Source: Jiulongibacter sp966250325 (GTDB lineage: Bacteria; Bacteroidota; Bacteroidia; Cytophagales; Spirosomataceae). Taken from it: a stretch of DNA of 64,000 bases. Of the stretch, positions 33,410 through 42,732 are shown in pieces; within the stretch, counting starts at the first letter, position 1, and each line of letters begins with the position of its first letter. The notes below the pieces were generated by a model that ran no database searches, had not been told where the DNA came from, and was given only the letters and a program-made list of their open reading frames with translations. The DNA lies in the NCBI GenBank assembly GCA_966250325.1, contig CBINGY010000003.1, forward strand, positions 62,001 to 126,000, read 5' to 3'. The position numbers and the translations under genes are program-made.

Positions 33410-34852
33410 TTACCTGCCGGGATATTCTGTGATCCACATATCTTTTCTATCCAGCAGCGGATTATCCGAGAAGTTCTCCTTCAAGACCTCGCTGAATTTG
33501 CCTGAAGGTGCTGTTTTTCTACCATTACGGGCTTTACTTAAGGTTCCCGTTCCAAGGATATCAACAAGTGCAGCATTCAGCAGGGTTTCATCCTGATCTC
33601 CAAATGGTTTAAACGGAAGTAAATTATCATTAACTTCTATGTCAGTGGTAAACCCTTCTTTAGTGCCGTAGTCTGATTTTCCTAAAGCATTCACAGACTT
33701 CAACACAATAGGCTGCATCCCCCAGTTCCACCTTTTCGGATCATTCTCATCATCTATGGTAATAGACCCTACATTTTTCCCGTAGGTGTGATTTCCTACA
33801 AGTTTTACTTCCATGTAAGGGAGTAAATTATTAATTAGAAGTTCACTGGCTGATGCAGAGCTGTTTGAAACCAGAAAGTAAACTCTGCTTAGCTGATCCC
33901 CCACATTATTTACTGAACCGAAACCAGGCTTATCTTTGAAAAAATAGCTGTCGAAAACCCCGGAACCGTATTGTTTGGTCATTTTTTCTGTTTGCTCGCT
34001 ATTCCATATTTGTCGGGTCATAAGTTTTGAAGGATCCAGATCCTTGACAATAAGCGAGCTCAGTAATTCTGCTGAGGATATATAACCCCCGGGATTAAAC
34101 CTTAGGTCCACGATGAGTTCGTTGATTCCGGCAGATTTGAAAGTGCCAAAAAGCGTATTCAGGCTTCGGTCATTACTGGTTAAGAATTGCGTATAGACAA
34201 AATATCCTATTTTCTTATCCCCAAAATCAAGAATGGAACTATGCTGAAGAGCATCTGTCTGAGTCACTTCCTTGGTAAGTTCTACTGAATTCTGCGTATC
34301 CGTGAAGGTTCCGTTCTGGTAACTTCCAAGGGTAAGTGTTACCGTTTCATTCTGAAGTACCGTGGTGTAATTATCTGCTGTGATATTTTTGCCATTTACC
34401 TTCATAATGATATCGCCACGTTTTACACCCATGCGTTCGGCAACACTATTCTTTAAAGTATAGGTGACAGCCATAGCAATCCGATCTCTTTGGGAACTGG
34501 TGTAATAGAGCTTGTATTTAAGCCCAAAAGTGCTGGTAAGGCCGTTTAATGAATTTCTCAGTTCCTCTGAACTTGTTTCAATCCATGAAAAACGATCTGT
34601 AACCCCCGGGTTAACTAAAATACTCTCGAAATACGCTTCCGGGTCCAATGTAAGGTTAGTGGCTTCTTTGCCGGGTAGGTCTGCCTCCCAAAGATAATAC
34701 TCCTTCATTTTAGAGTAGATCCAGTCATTTACCACCTCATTTTTCACAGAAGACGTTTCATCTTCGGCGAGGTCGGGAGCTTGTTTCCGGCAGGAGGCAA
34801 ATATCAACAGCACGGCCAGATAAGTCAGAGGTATTTTCTTCCTGATATTCAT
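33410..34852 (-). CDS. S41-family C-terminal processing protease lipoprotein
   Basis: About 480 residues. A lipoprotein signal (MNIRKKIPLTYLAVLLIFASC, Cys21) is followed by an N-terminal helical domain, a PDZ-like segment (ERMGVKRGDIIMKVNGK) and the S41 catalytic core. The nucleophile region VSNSSASASELLINNL contains the Ser, and VGNHTYGKNVGS the base Lys. It should cut exported proteins at the cell surface or in the periplasm. Start chosen at 34852 because it gives the lipobox; the frame runs 17 codons further. Substrate unknown. Confidence 0.9.
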   Translation of the reverse strand: MNIRKKIPLTYLAVLLIFASCRKQAPDLAEDETSSVKNEVVNDWIYSKMKEYYLWEADLPGKEATNLTLDPEAYFESILVNPGVTDRFSWIETSSEELRNSLNGLTSTFGLKYKLYYTSSQRDRIAMAVTYTLKNSVAERMGVKRGDIIMKVNGKNITADNYTTVLQNETVTLTLGSYQNGTFTDTQNSVELTKEVTQTDALQHSSILDFGDKKIGYFVYTQFLTSNDRSLNTLFGTFKSAGINELIVDLRFNPGGYISSAELLSSLIVKDLDPSKLMTRQIWNSEQTEKMTKQYGSGVFDSYFFKDKPGFGSVNNVGDQLSRVYFLVSNSSASASELLINNLLPYMEVKLVGNHTYGKNVGSITIDDENDPKRWNWGMQPIVLKSVNALGKSDYGTKEGFTTDIEVNDNLLPFKPFGDQDETLLNAALVDILGTGTLSKARNGRKTAPSGKFSEVLKENFSDNPLLDRKDMWITEYPGR

Positions 34853-35045
34853 ATGATTGTGATGCCTGTTTGATACCATCTTATTACGCAAAATTATAAC
34901 CAAAAGATGCTCAATGTATCAATATTCTTTTGAATTTCCCTGCCGTAGTTAGTTCGTTCATCTATTTATCGTTTTGAAAATTAAGGTGTTAGGTTTTTTT
35001 AAATACTTTTTTTTGTATTTTAGTAAGACAGAAGTTTGTTTTTTC

Positions 35046-35075
35046 TTTGATATTTTGAGAAAAAATATAATTTTG
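35046..35075 (+). promoter_or_regulatory. Candidate promoter of the nqr operon
   Basis: TTTG at 35046-35049, an 18-base spacer and TAATTTTG at 35068-35075 match the Bacteroidota -33/-7 consensus. The predicted start near 35082 leaves a 40-base leader to the ATG at 35122 but only about seven bases to the TTG at 35089, which favours the ATG as the nqrA start. Confidence 0.6.
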
Positions 35076-35121
35076 CAAGGAGTCGTGATTGGAAAAGAAC
35101 CCTAAGAACATTTCAGATTGT

Positions 35122-36450
35122 ATGGGAAAATCTATACGCCTTACCAAAGGCTACGATATTAAACTCACAGGTGAAGCACAGAAAGAAATCTTCGACGTAT
35201 CCGCAGCCGAACTTTACGCAGTAAAGCCTACCGATTTCAGATCACTTGTTCCAAGAATGCTGGTAAAGGTGGGGGATGAAGTACAGATTGGTGATCCACT
35301 GTTTTCTGATAAAAAGAATGAAACGATTCAGTTTGCATCTCCTGTAAGTGGTGAGATTGTGGATATCGTACGTGGGGCTAAACGAAGAATACTGGAAATT
35401 AAAATTCTACCAGATAAGGAGCAAAAGTACTCGCAGGTGGAAATACCAAAGTCTCTTACTTCGGTAACTGTCAAAGAAACACTACTAAAGGCCAATCTTT
35501 GGTTTTTAATACGACAACGTCCTTTCAATATCACGGCAGATCCTGCTGATGAGCCAAAAGGTATATTTGTTTCTTTATTTGATACCGCTCCCCTGGCTCC
35601 TGATCACGGATTTTTACTGGCAGATAACCGGCAAAGTATTGAAAGAGGATTAGAAGTACTTCATGCACTGGCCGGAGGTAAACTGTATCTTGGAGTGAAT
35701 GCCGGCTCCGATTTTTCATTCCCGGGTGCTGAGGTAAATCAGTTTTCGGGGCCGCATCCGTCAGGGAACGTTGGTATACAGATGCACCATACGCATCCTT
35801 TACAGCCCGGACAGAAGGCATGGTATGTGGATTTTCAGGATGTAATAACTATAGGGAATTTATTTACTACCGGCAGGTTTAATCCGGAAAGAGTCATAGC
35901 ACTCACCGGTTCAGAAGTATCAAAACCAGCTTATTACAGATTAAAGCTAGGTCAGTCTTTGAAGTCTTTATTCAGTGAAAACATAAATGGGGATAATGTG
36001 CGGTACATTCAGGGTAACGTGCTTACTGGTGCTACCTCGCATTCAGAAGATTTTCTTTCATTTTTTGTCTCGCAACTGACCATAATTCCGGAAGGGGCTC
36101 ATTCGGAATTTCTGGGATGGCTGTTGCCATCAACCTCCAAGTTAAGCCTATCCAGAACATTTTTCTCCTGGCTTATGCCGAATAAGAAATATAGTCTGGA
36201 CACAAACCTGCATGGAGAAGAACGAGCCTTCGTGGTGTCTGGGCAATATGAAAAAGTATTGCCCATGAACATCATGCCTGTACAGCTTTTGAAGGCGATA
36301 CTTGCCAAGGATATAGAACGGATGGAAGCTTTGGGAATACATGAAGTTTCTGAAGAAGATCTTGCCCTGTGTGAGTTTGTTTGTACTTCAAAAATCAATG
36401 TTCAGGAGATTGTTCGTGAAGGCCTGGACATGATGATGGCTGAAGCATAA
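35122..36450 (+). CDS. nqrA: Na+-translocating NADH:quinone reductase subunit A
   Basis: About 442 residues, a cytoplasmic-side subunit of the six-subunit sodium pump. The N-terminal RLTKGYDIKLTGEA block, PKMLVKVGDEV-type biotinyl-like segment (PRMLVKVGDEVQIGDPL) and the GPHPSGNVGIQMHHTHP stretch are diagnostic. It heads nqrABCDEF-apbE, all in one direction with tight spacing. A TTG at 35089 preceded by AAGGAG is an alternative start, but the promoter box places that ribosome site at or before the transcription start. Confidence 0.95.
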   Translation: MGKSIRLTKGYDIKLTGEAQKEIFDVSAAELYAVKPTDFRSLVPRMLVKVGDEVQIGDPLFSDKKNETIQFASPVSGEIVDIVRGAKRRILEIKILPDKEQKYSQVEIPKSLTSVTVKETLLKANLWFLIRQRPFNITADPADEPKGIFVSLFDTAPLAPDHGFLLADNRQSIERGLEVLHALAGGKLYLGVNAGSDFSFPGAEVNQFSGPHPSGNVGIQMHHTHPLQPGQKAWYVDFQDVITIGNLFTTGRFNPERVIALTGSEVSKPAYYRLKLGQSLKSLFSENINGDNVRYIQGNVLTGATSHSEDFLSFFVSQLTIIPEGAHSEFLGWLLPSTSKLSLSRTFFSWLMPNKKYSLDTNLHGEERAFVVSGQYEKVLPMNIMPVQLLKAILAKDIERMEALGIHEVSEEDLALCEFVCTSKINVQEIVREGLDMMMAEA

Positions 36451-36478
36451 TGTTGAATACCCAAAACGTACCTGCTAA

Positions 36479-37639
36479 GTGAAATTTATCCGAAGTCTAT
36501 TTGATTCTGTTAAGCCTCATTTTGAAAAAGGAGGGAAACTGGAAAAGTGGCATCCGGCATACGATGCGTTCGAAACGCTGTTTTTTGTGCCAGATCATAC
36601 CACTAAAAACGGGGTTCATATCCGTGACGCCATGGACATGAAACGAACCATGATGACCGTAATCATTGCTTTGATTCCCTGCTTAATTTTTGGGATCTGG
36701 AACGCAGGGCATCAGCATTACCTGGCTTTCGGAATGGAGGCCACAAACTTGGAGAAATTTGTATTTGGTGCCATTAAAGTGGTACCCATTATTGTGGTTT
36801 CTTATGCGGTTGGTCTTGGCGTAGAGTTCATTTTTGCCGTTATTAAAGGTCATAGCATTTCAGAGGGTTATCTGGTAACCGGTCTGCTTATTCCTCTGAC
36901 GGTACCGGTGACTGTTCCTCTTTGGATGGTGGCTCTTGGTGCCGTTTTCTGTACGCTGCTTGGAAAAGAAATTTTCGGCGGCACAGGCTTTAATTTCATG
37001 AATCCCGCTTTACTGGCCCGTGCTTTTATGTTTTTTGCATTCCCGGCATTTATGTCTGGTGATATCTGGACAGACCTTTCACCTGAGCAAGGCCATAGCG
37101 TTCTAGATGCATATTCGGGGGCTACCAATCTGGTCGCGTTTGATACCAATTATATGAATATGCAATCGGCAGCAGATATGTTCTGGGGTTTTGAGCAGGG
37201 TTCAATTGGGGAAACTTCCGTTTTTGCCTGCCTTCTTGGTGCCGCTTTACTTATCATTTCGGGCGTTGGAAGCTGGAGAATTATTGTCTCAGTATTTGCC
37301 GGCGGATACCTCATGGGAGTGCTTATGAATTTACTTGCACCGGCAGATAACCTTACTCATGCCATGCACATGCCGGCATTAAATCATTTGCTTATTGGCG
37401 GGTTTGCTTTTGGTGCAGTTTTTATGGCTACCGACCCTGTAACGGCAAGTCATACGCAAAAAGGAAAGATTATTTACGGGTTACTCATCGGGGCATTCAC
37501 GGTAATACTTCGGGTGTTTAATCCAGCCTATCCTGAAGGCATGATGCTCAGTATTCTCTTGTTCAATGTATTTGCACCTTTGATAGATCATATGGTGGTA
37601 GAACAACATATTAAAAGCCGTTTAAAGCATGCACAATAA
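36479..37639 (+). CDS. nqrB: Na+-NQR subunit B (membrane, covalent FMN)
   Basis: A 386-residue membrane protein with about ten helices, starting with GTG. NqrB binds FMN covalently through a Thr in the motif SGAT, seen here as YSGATNLVAF (Thr216), and carries riboflavin as a further cofactor. It is part of the sodium path. The C-terminus overlaps nqrC by 11 bases. Confidence 0.96.
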   Translation: MKFIRSLFDSVKPHFEKGGKLEKWHPAYDAFETLFFVPDHTTKNGVHIRDAMDMKRTMMTVIIALIPCLIFGIWNAGHQHYLAFGMEATNLEKFVFGAIKVVPIIVVSYAVGLGVEFIFAVIKGHSISEGYLVTGLLIPLTVPVTVPLWMVALGAVFCTLLGKEIFGGTGFNFMNPALLARAFMFFAFPAFMSGDIWTDLSPEQGHSVLDAYSGATNLVAFDTNYMNMQSAADMFWGFEQGSIGETSVFACLLGAALLIISGVGSWRIIVSVFAGGYLMGVLMNLLAPADNLTHAMHMPALNHLLIGGFAFGAVFMATDPVTASHTQKGKIIYGLLIGAFTVILRVFNPAYPEGMMLSILLFNVFAPLIDHMVVEQHIKSRLKHAQ

Positions 37640-38336
37640 CAGATACACTTTTTTATACGCGATTGGCATATCGGTTATAACGGCCATCATTCTGGTGGTT
37701 ACCAGTGAAAAGCTTAAGCCACAGCAAGAGGCCAATGTGGCTCTGGATAACAAAAAGAATATCCTGAAGTCTGTACTGGTTAATCTGGAAGATCGGCAGG
37801 CAATCGAAGAAACTTATACGAATTCGGTTCAGGAATTAGTTGTAAACAGTAAAGGTGAAGTGCTGGATAACGTGAACGTGAACTCGGTAGACATGAAGAA
37901 AGAAGTAGTGAAACCAGAAGAAGAAAGGCAGCTACCCATTTATATCTACACGGGTGAAGGGGGAGAAAAATCGTACATTCTTCCAATGAGGGGTGTAGGG
38001 CTTTGGGGACCAATCTGGGGATTCATTTCCATAAAGGATGACTTCAACACCATTCACGGGGCCTTTTTTGACCATAAGGGAGAAACCCCGGGTTTAGGTG
38101 CAGAAATCAACGAAAGATCTTTTCAACAACAGTTTGAAGGTAAAAAGATTAAGAATGAAGAAGGTAGTTTCGTTTCGGTAAACGTGATGAAAACCACCGC
38201 AAAATCAGATCTCGATGCATCAAACAGAGTGGATGCAATCTCAGGAGGTACCATTACATCAAATGGTACCGACGAAATGATACGTAATTGTATCGAACCG
38301 TATTTAAGTTATTTTGACAAAATTAAAGGTAACTAA
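37629..38336 (+). CDS. nqrC: Na+-NQR subunit C (periplasmic, covalent FMN)
   Basis: A 235-residue protein with one N-terminal helix and a periplasmic FMN-binding domain. The flavinylation motif is DAISGGTITSNG, about residues 203-213; the last Thr of the SGxTxT core (about Thr210) should carry FMN, attached by ApbE. It overlaps nqrB and ends one base before nqrD. Confidence 0.96.
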   Translation: MHNNRYTFLYAIGISVITAIILVVTSEKLKPQQEANVALDNKKNILKSVLVNLEDRQAIEETYTNSVQELVVNSKGEVLDNVNVNSVDMKKEVVKPEEERQLPIYIYTGEGGEKSYILPMRGVGLWGPIWGFISIKDDFNTIHGAFFDHKGETPGLGAEINERSFQQQFEGKKIKNEEGSFVSVNVMKTTAKSDLDASNRVDAISGGTITSNGTDEMIRNCIEPYLSYFDKIKGN

Positions 38337-38337
38337 C

Positions 38338-39006
38338 ATGGCAGAAGTTGCAGAAATTAAGGAAGTTAAAAAAGAACCTTTGTTTTCTAAAAAGAATCTG
38401 AAGGTAATCAAAGATCCCCTGGATGACACCAATCCGGTTACGGTGCAGGTGCTTGGAATTTGTTCGGCACTGGCGGTGACCGTTCAGGTAAAACCCGCAC
38501 TGATCATGTCTTTAGGGGTAATATTTGTTACGGCATTTTCTAATCTTATCGTAAGTTCTATCCGGAAATCAATACCTACCCGGGTTCGTATAATTGTGCA
38601 GCTTATCGTGGTGGCCACCCTTGTTACCATCGTAGACCAGCTCCTGAAGGCATACATGTTTGATATCAGTAAAAAGCTTTCGGTTTTTGTGGGTCTGATC
38701 ATCACGAATTGTATTGTAATGGGAAGACTAGAGGCATTTGCTCTTGGTCAGAAACCCTGGCCTGCTTTTCTTGACGGTATTGGCAACGGGTTAGGCTACG
38801 GGGCGATTTTGGTCGTAGTCGCTATTTTCAGAGAGTTGCTGGGGGCTGGTTCCATAATGGGCTATAAAATCATTCCTCAATGGGCTTATGATGCGGGCTA
38901 CGTAAACAATGGCTTAATGGTGCTTCCACCTGCCGCCTTATTTCTTATTGGAATCTACATTTGGGTACAAAGAAGCCGGAATGAGAAACTCGTGAATGTT
39001 TCCTGA
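38338..39006 (+). CDS. nqrD: Na+-NQR subunit D
   Basis: About 222 residues, six membrane helices. I start at the ATG at 38338, after the nqrC stop, not at 38314. NqrD and NqrE are homologous inverted halves that share an Fe-S centre. The two cysteines expected to bind the metal are seen in LGICSALAV (Cys42) and IITNCIVMGRLEAFA (Cys125). Confidence 0.96.
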   Translation: MAEVAEIKEVKKEPLFSKKNLKVIKDPLDDTNPVTVQVLGICSALAVTVQVKPALIMSLGVIFVTAFSNLIVSSIRKSIPTRVRIIVQLIVVATLVTIVDQLLKAYMFDISKKLSVFVGLIITNCIVMGRLEAFALGQKPWPAFLDGIGNGLGYGAILVVVAIFRELLGAGSIMGYKIIPQWAYDAGYVNNGLMVLPPAALFLIGIYIWVQRSRNEKLVNVS

Positions 39007-39027
39007 TAAATAAAACATTGAACAAAA

Positions 39028-39642
39028 ATGGAACATCTATTAAGTCTGTTTGTCAAATCTATATTTGTTGAGAATGCCATTTTTGCCTTCTTTCTTGGAA
39101 TGTGTTCATTTCTGGCCGTTTCCAAAAAGATTAAGACGGCATTTGGTCTGGGGCTGGCAGTAATTTTTGTTATGGTATTAACCACACCTCTGAATTATTT
39201 CATTCTCACCTATATGCTGGGCGAGGGTGCTCTGGCCTGGATTCACCCTTCGTTAGCAGATGTAGACCTTACTTTCCTCTCCTTTATCCTGTTTATATCA
39301 ACCATTGCCGGTGCAGTTCAGTTAGTTGAGATGGTCGTTGAGAAGTTTGCCCCGGCTCTTTACAGTGCTCTTGGTATTTTCCTGCCGCTGATTACGGTTA
39401 ACTGCTCCATTCTGGGTGCCTCTCTCTTCATGCAGGAACGAGAATATAATTTTGCCGAAACCGCCGTTTTCTCATTTGGAACCGGAATTGGCTTTTTTCT
39501 GGCTATCGTGCTTCTGGCGGCCATTCGGGAGCGACTGCAATATTCTAAAGTTCCCCCGGCCTTACAGGGTTTGGGAATTGCTATGATTGTAACCGGCCTT
39601 ATGGCTATTGCCTTTTTGAGTTTTTCCGGAATTAAACTTTAA
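39028..39642 (+). CDS. nqrE: Na+-NQR subunit E
   Basis: A 204-residue six-helix membrane protein homologous to NqrD. The metal cysteines lie in LGMCSFLAVS (Cys26) and ITVNCSILGASLF (Cys126), so together with NqrD all four ligands of the intramembrane Fe-S centre are present. The gene begins 22 bases after nqrD and ends five bases before nqrF. Confidence 0.96.
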   Translation: MEHLLSLFVKSIFVENAIFAFFLGMCSFLAVSKKIKTAFGLGLAVIFVMVLTTPLNYFILTYMLGEGALAWIHPSLADVDLTFLSFILFISTIAGAVQLVEMVVEKFAPALYSALGIFLPLITVNCSILGASLFMQEREYNFAETAVFSFGTGIGFFLAIVLLAAIRERLQYSKVPPALQGLGIAMIVTGLMAIAFLSFSGIKL

Positions 39643-39647
39643 GCTTT

Positions 39648-40952
39648 ATGTTCCCTATCCTTCTAAGTAGTATCGTTGTTTTTATTCTGGTGGTTCTGCT
39701 TTTCGTTTTTTTGATCCTTACGGCAAAAGCGAAATTATTGCCTCAAAATGATGTTTCTATCGTCATCAACGGAGAAACAGATGGTGCACTCGTGGTAAAA
39801 CCAGGCGATACGCTTCTCAATACCCTGGCCAATAACAAGCTTTTTCTGGCCTCTGCATGTGGAGGTGGTGGTACGTGTGCGATGTGTAAATGCCATGTGC
39901 TAAGTGGTGGTGGGGAAGTACTTCCTACAGAAACCAATCACCTCAATCGAAGACAGGTGGGAGAAAAAATGAGGCTTGCCTGCCAGGTAAAGGTGAAGGA
40001 GGATATGGAAATCAGAATTCCGGATGAGGTGTTTGGTGTAAAAAAGTGGGAATGCGAAGTCGTATCTAATTACAATGTGGCTTCTTTCATCAAAGAATTT
40101 GATGTGAAACTGCCTGAAGGAGAAAACCTTGATTTTCATGCAGGTGGTTATATCCAGATAGATGTTCCTAAGGTGACAGTACCTTACAGCGATATAGATA
40201 TAACCGCACACCCTGAGTACCACGAAACACCAGCTAAATTTAAAACTGAGTGGGATAAATTTAATTTGTGGCCGCTCAAAATGGTGAATGATGAAGAGAT
40301 TTTCAGGGCCTACTCCATGGCTAATCATCCGGCTGAGGGAAACCGCATAAAGCTTACTATCCGGATTGCCACGCCGCCTTGGGATAAGGCAAAGAACGGT
40401 TGGGCAGATGTGAATCCCGGAATTTGTTCCTCGTACATTTTTAGTAGAAAACCTGGTGATAAGGTGACGATTTCTGGGCCATATGGAGAGTTTTTTATTA
40501 AAGAAAGCAATGCGGAGATGTTATACATCGGAGGTGGTGCGGGTATGGCTCCAATGAGGTCACATCTTTTTCATCTTTTTCATACGCTCAAAACGAAGCG
40601 AAAAGTTACCTTCTTTTACGGAGGTCGTACGAAAAGGGAATTGTTTTATGTGAATGAGTTTCAGGCCATTGAAAGGGAATTTCCCAATTTTAAGTTTTTT
40701 GTAGCTCTTGATAACCCACAACCCGAAGACAACTGGACATTGAAAAAAGATATTAATGATCCTAATGGTGACGGCTTCAAGGGTTTTGTGCATAATGTGG
40801 TTATTGACGAATTTTTAAGCAAACATGAAAGTCCCGAAGATCTGGAACTGTATTTTTGTGGCCCACCAATGATGAATCAGTCGGTTCTTAAGATGGCTGA
40901 GGATTGGGGTATACCTGATGAAAATGTTTCATTTGATGATTTTGGAGGTTAA
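39648..40952 (+). CDS. nqrF: Na+-NQR subunit F (NADH oxidising, FAD and 2Fe-2S)
   Basis: A 434-residue protein: one N-terminal membrane helix (about 5-25), a ferredoxin-type [2Fe-2S] domain with Cys71, Cys77, Cys80 and Cys112 (CGGGGTCAMC... LACQ), then an FAD domain (RAYSMAN) and an NADH domain (GGGAGMAPMRSH, YFCGPPMMNQ). It takes electrons from NADH into the pump. Its last 17 bases overlap apbE. Confidence 0.97.
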   Translation: MFPILLSSIVVFILVVLLFVFLILTAKAKLLPQNDVSIVINGETDGALVVKPGDTLLNTLANNKLFLASACGGGGTCAMCKCHVLSGGGEVLPTETNHLNRRQVGEKMRLACQVKVKEDMEIRIPDEVFGVKKWECEVVSNYNVASFIKEFDVKLPEGENLDFHAGGYIQIDVPKVTVPYSDIDITAHPEYHETPAKFKTEWDKFNLWPLKMVNDEEIFRAYSMANHPAEGNRIKLTIRIATPPWDKAKNGWADVNPGICSSYIFSRKPGDKVTISGPYGEFFIKESNAEMLYIGGGAGMAPMRSHLFHLFHTLKTKRKVTFFYGGRTKRELFYVNEFQAIEREFPNFKFFVALDNPQPEDNWTLKKDINDPNGDGFKGFVHNVVIDEFLSKHESPEDLELYFCGPPMMNQSVLKMAEDWGIPDENVSFDDFGG

Positions 40953-41952
40953 AAAGAATCTGCTGCTTTTAGTAAGTATTTTGGGTGTATGGGCTTGCGG
41001 GTCAAAAGACAAGTCGTATGTGCGTCTTGCAGGAAATGCTCAGGGTACTACGTTCTCGGTAATTTATGAGGGGGATGTAGATCATCCTTACAGGTCAGAG
41101 ATAGATAGCATTCTCAAAGCTATTGATCACAGTATGTCACTTTGGGATGACAAATCCATAATCAATGCGTTTAATGCTTCCGCCGATTCGGTCAAGGTAG
41201 ATACTCTTTTTAAAGAGGTTTTTCTGAGGTCCAAATATTTCAACGAAATCAGTAAAGGAGCGTTTGACCCTACCGTGGGGCCGCTCATGGAGGTCTGGGG
41301 TTTTGCCCGAAAAAATAATCTACCCGTGCCTGATGACACCAGAGTAGACAGCCTCAAGAGATTCATAGGTCTTTCCCGTTGTCATCTCAGGGGCGATTAT
41401 TTAGTGAAAGATATAGAGGGGATTGAACTCGATTTCAACGCTATAGCTCAAGGATATACGGCAGATATACTTGCCCGTTTTCTTGAGCAAAAAGGGATAA
41501 AAAATTACCTCGTAGAAATTGGAGGGGAGGTTTTGGCTAAAGGCAAAAATGAAAGTGGCGAAAGCTGGCATGTTGGAATTGAAAGTCCCGAATTTAATTC
41601 AGGGGACGGAATGAATCCCCTTCAGGGAGTGATTGCACTGTCTGGCGGGGCCCTGGCTACTTCCGGGAATTACCGGAAATACATTATAAAGGACAAAAAA
41701 CTTTTTAGTCATACGATTGATCCTTCTACGGGCAAACCTGTAACCCATTCTCTTTTGAGTGTTTCTGTGATTGCTCCCTCGGCAATGGATGCAGATGCCT
41801 ATGCCACCATGTTTATGGTAATGGGTGAAGAAAAGGCACTTCAGATGGCAGAGAATCTGGGTTTGAAAATTCAGTGTATTAGCTCTGTAGAAGGCGAGCT
41901 TTCTGTCAGCCATTCGCCCGGTTTTCAGGAGCTAATTGTTATTGCAGATTAA
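40936..41952 (+). CDS. apbE: FAD:protein FMN transferase ApbE (lipoprotein)
   Basis: About 338 residues. ApbE cuts FAD and attaches FMN to Thr in NqrB and NqrC. The start at 40936 gives a lipoprotein signal (MILEVKKNLL..LGVWAC, Cys21) and overlaps nqrF. Family motifs: AQGTTFSVIYEGD, FDPTVGPLMEVWGF, DFNAIAQGYTADIL, GGEVLAKGKN, FSHTIDPSTGKPV and the metal-binding DADAYATMFMVMG. The position at the end of nqr is functionally coherent. Confidence 0.95.
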   Translation: MILEVKKNLLLLVSILGVWACGSKDKSYVRLAGNAQGTTFSVIYEGDVDHPYRSEIDSILKAIDHSMSLWDDKSIINAFNASADSVKVDTLFKEVFLRSKYFNEISKGAFDPTVGPLMEVWGFARKNNLPVPDDTRVDSLKRFIGLSRCHLRGDYLVKDIEGIELDFNAIAQGYTADILARFLEQKGIKNYLVEIGGEVLAKGKNESGESWHVGIESPEFNSGDGMNPLQGVIALSGGALATSGNYRKYIIKDKKLFSHTIDPSTGKPVTHSLLSVSVIAPSAMDADAYATMFMVMGEEKALQMAENLGLKIQCISSVEGELSVSHSPGFQELIVIAD

Positions 41953-41961
41953 CCTCCCTGT

Positions 41962-42150
41962 CTAGGGATTTTCACAAGCTTCACCAGGCTTTCTGCCACA
42001 AACCCCGCAAACAGCCCCTTCTTTCTGGAGCATGGGATTGTTGTTGGCACAGGTTCCCTTAAATTCTCCATTTTTCACAAAAAGAATACGAACACTGAAA
42101 AGGAGGAATGCCAGCAAGACTAATACCAGTGTTATTACTAAAAGTTTCAT
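41962..42150 (-). CDS. NqrM-like membrane protein with four cysteines, 62 residues
   Basis: One membrane helix (about residues 1-22) is followed by a basic loop and a Cys-rich tail: GTC (Cys34), VCGVC (Cys48, Cys51) and EAC (Cys59). NqrM, the small protein needed to mature Na+-NQR and thought to supply iron for the NqrD/E centre, has the same layout of one helix, then a Gly-Ser-Cys and three further cysteines. The gene converges on apbE nine bases after it. Whether it is a true NqrM homologue or an analogue I cannot settle by eye. The start is the ATG at 42150; no terminator is seen. Confidence 0.7.
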   Translation of the reverse strand: MKLLVITLVLVLLAFLLFSVRILFVKNGEFKGTCANNNPMLQKEGAVCGVCGRKPGEACENP

Positions 42151-42255
42151 ACGTTAAAGTTAATGTTTTATGCGAAGATTGATGGAAATCTTTGTGTTTT
42201 TGTAAGATTTGGTTAATTTGTCGAAGACATTCACCCTAAAAACTTGAATTCGGCA

Positions 42256-42705
42256 ATGGTAACCAAGGTAGAATCTGTATTAGAAACAAAAAAACTCCAT
42301 GAAATTGTTTCCGTGAAGCCGGAAACCACCGTCATAGAAGCACTTGAAATTATGGCAAATTATGGGGTGGGAGCTATACTCGTCATGGATGGTCCTCTTC
42401 TGAAAGGGATATTTTCTGAACGGGATTATGCCCGCAAAGGAATAATTAAGGGCAGAAAGGCAAAATCTACCACGATGAGCGAAGTGATGACTGCCAATGT
42501 AATTACCGTTGGGATAAAAGATACCACCAAGGAGTGCATGGAACTCATGGATGCGAAAGGAATACGACATTTACCTGTTGTTGATGCTGATCACAATGTG
42601 GTGGGAGTGCTAAGTATCAGAGATATTGTAAATTCGCTAATTAAAGAACAGAGACAGCACATTAATTTTTTAGAGAATTATATATCCGGCTCTGTGGCAG
42701 GCTAA
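42256..42705 (+). CDS. Tandem CBS-domain protein
   Basis: About 149 residues forming two CBS modules: TVIEALEIMANYGVGAILVMDGPLLKGIFSERDYARK and TTKECMELMDAKGIRHLPVVDADHNVVGVLSIRDIVNSLI. CBS pairs bind adenosine nucleotides and act as energy sensors. With no attached catalytic domain, the target is unknown. I use the ATG at 42256 over a TTG at 42244. Divergent from the NqrM-like gene; a SixA-type gene follows after 27 bases. Confidence 0.88.
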   Translation: MVTKVESVLETKKLHEIVSVKPETTVIEALEIMANYGVGAILVMDGPLLKGIFSERDYARKGIIKGRKAKSTTMSEVMTANVITVGIKDTTKECMELMDAKGIRHLPVVDADHNVVGVLSIRDIVNSLIKEQRQHINFLENYISGSVAG

Positions 42706-42732
42706 TATCTTTACAGGTCGAAATAAGACCGA

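Noticed and set aside
33290..33505. Open frame of 71 residues between ilvE and the S41 protease gene
   Set aside because: It runs into the protease's C-terminal codons on the opposite strand and has no promoter or recognisable composition.
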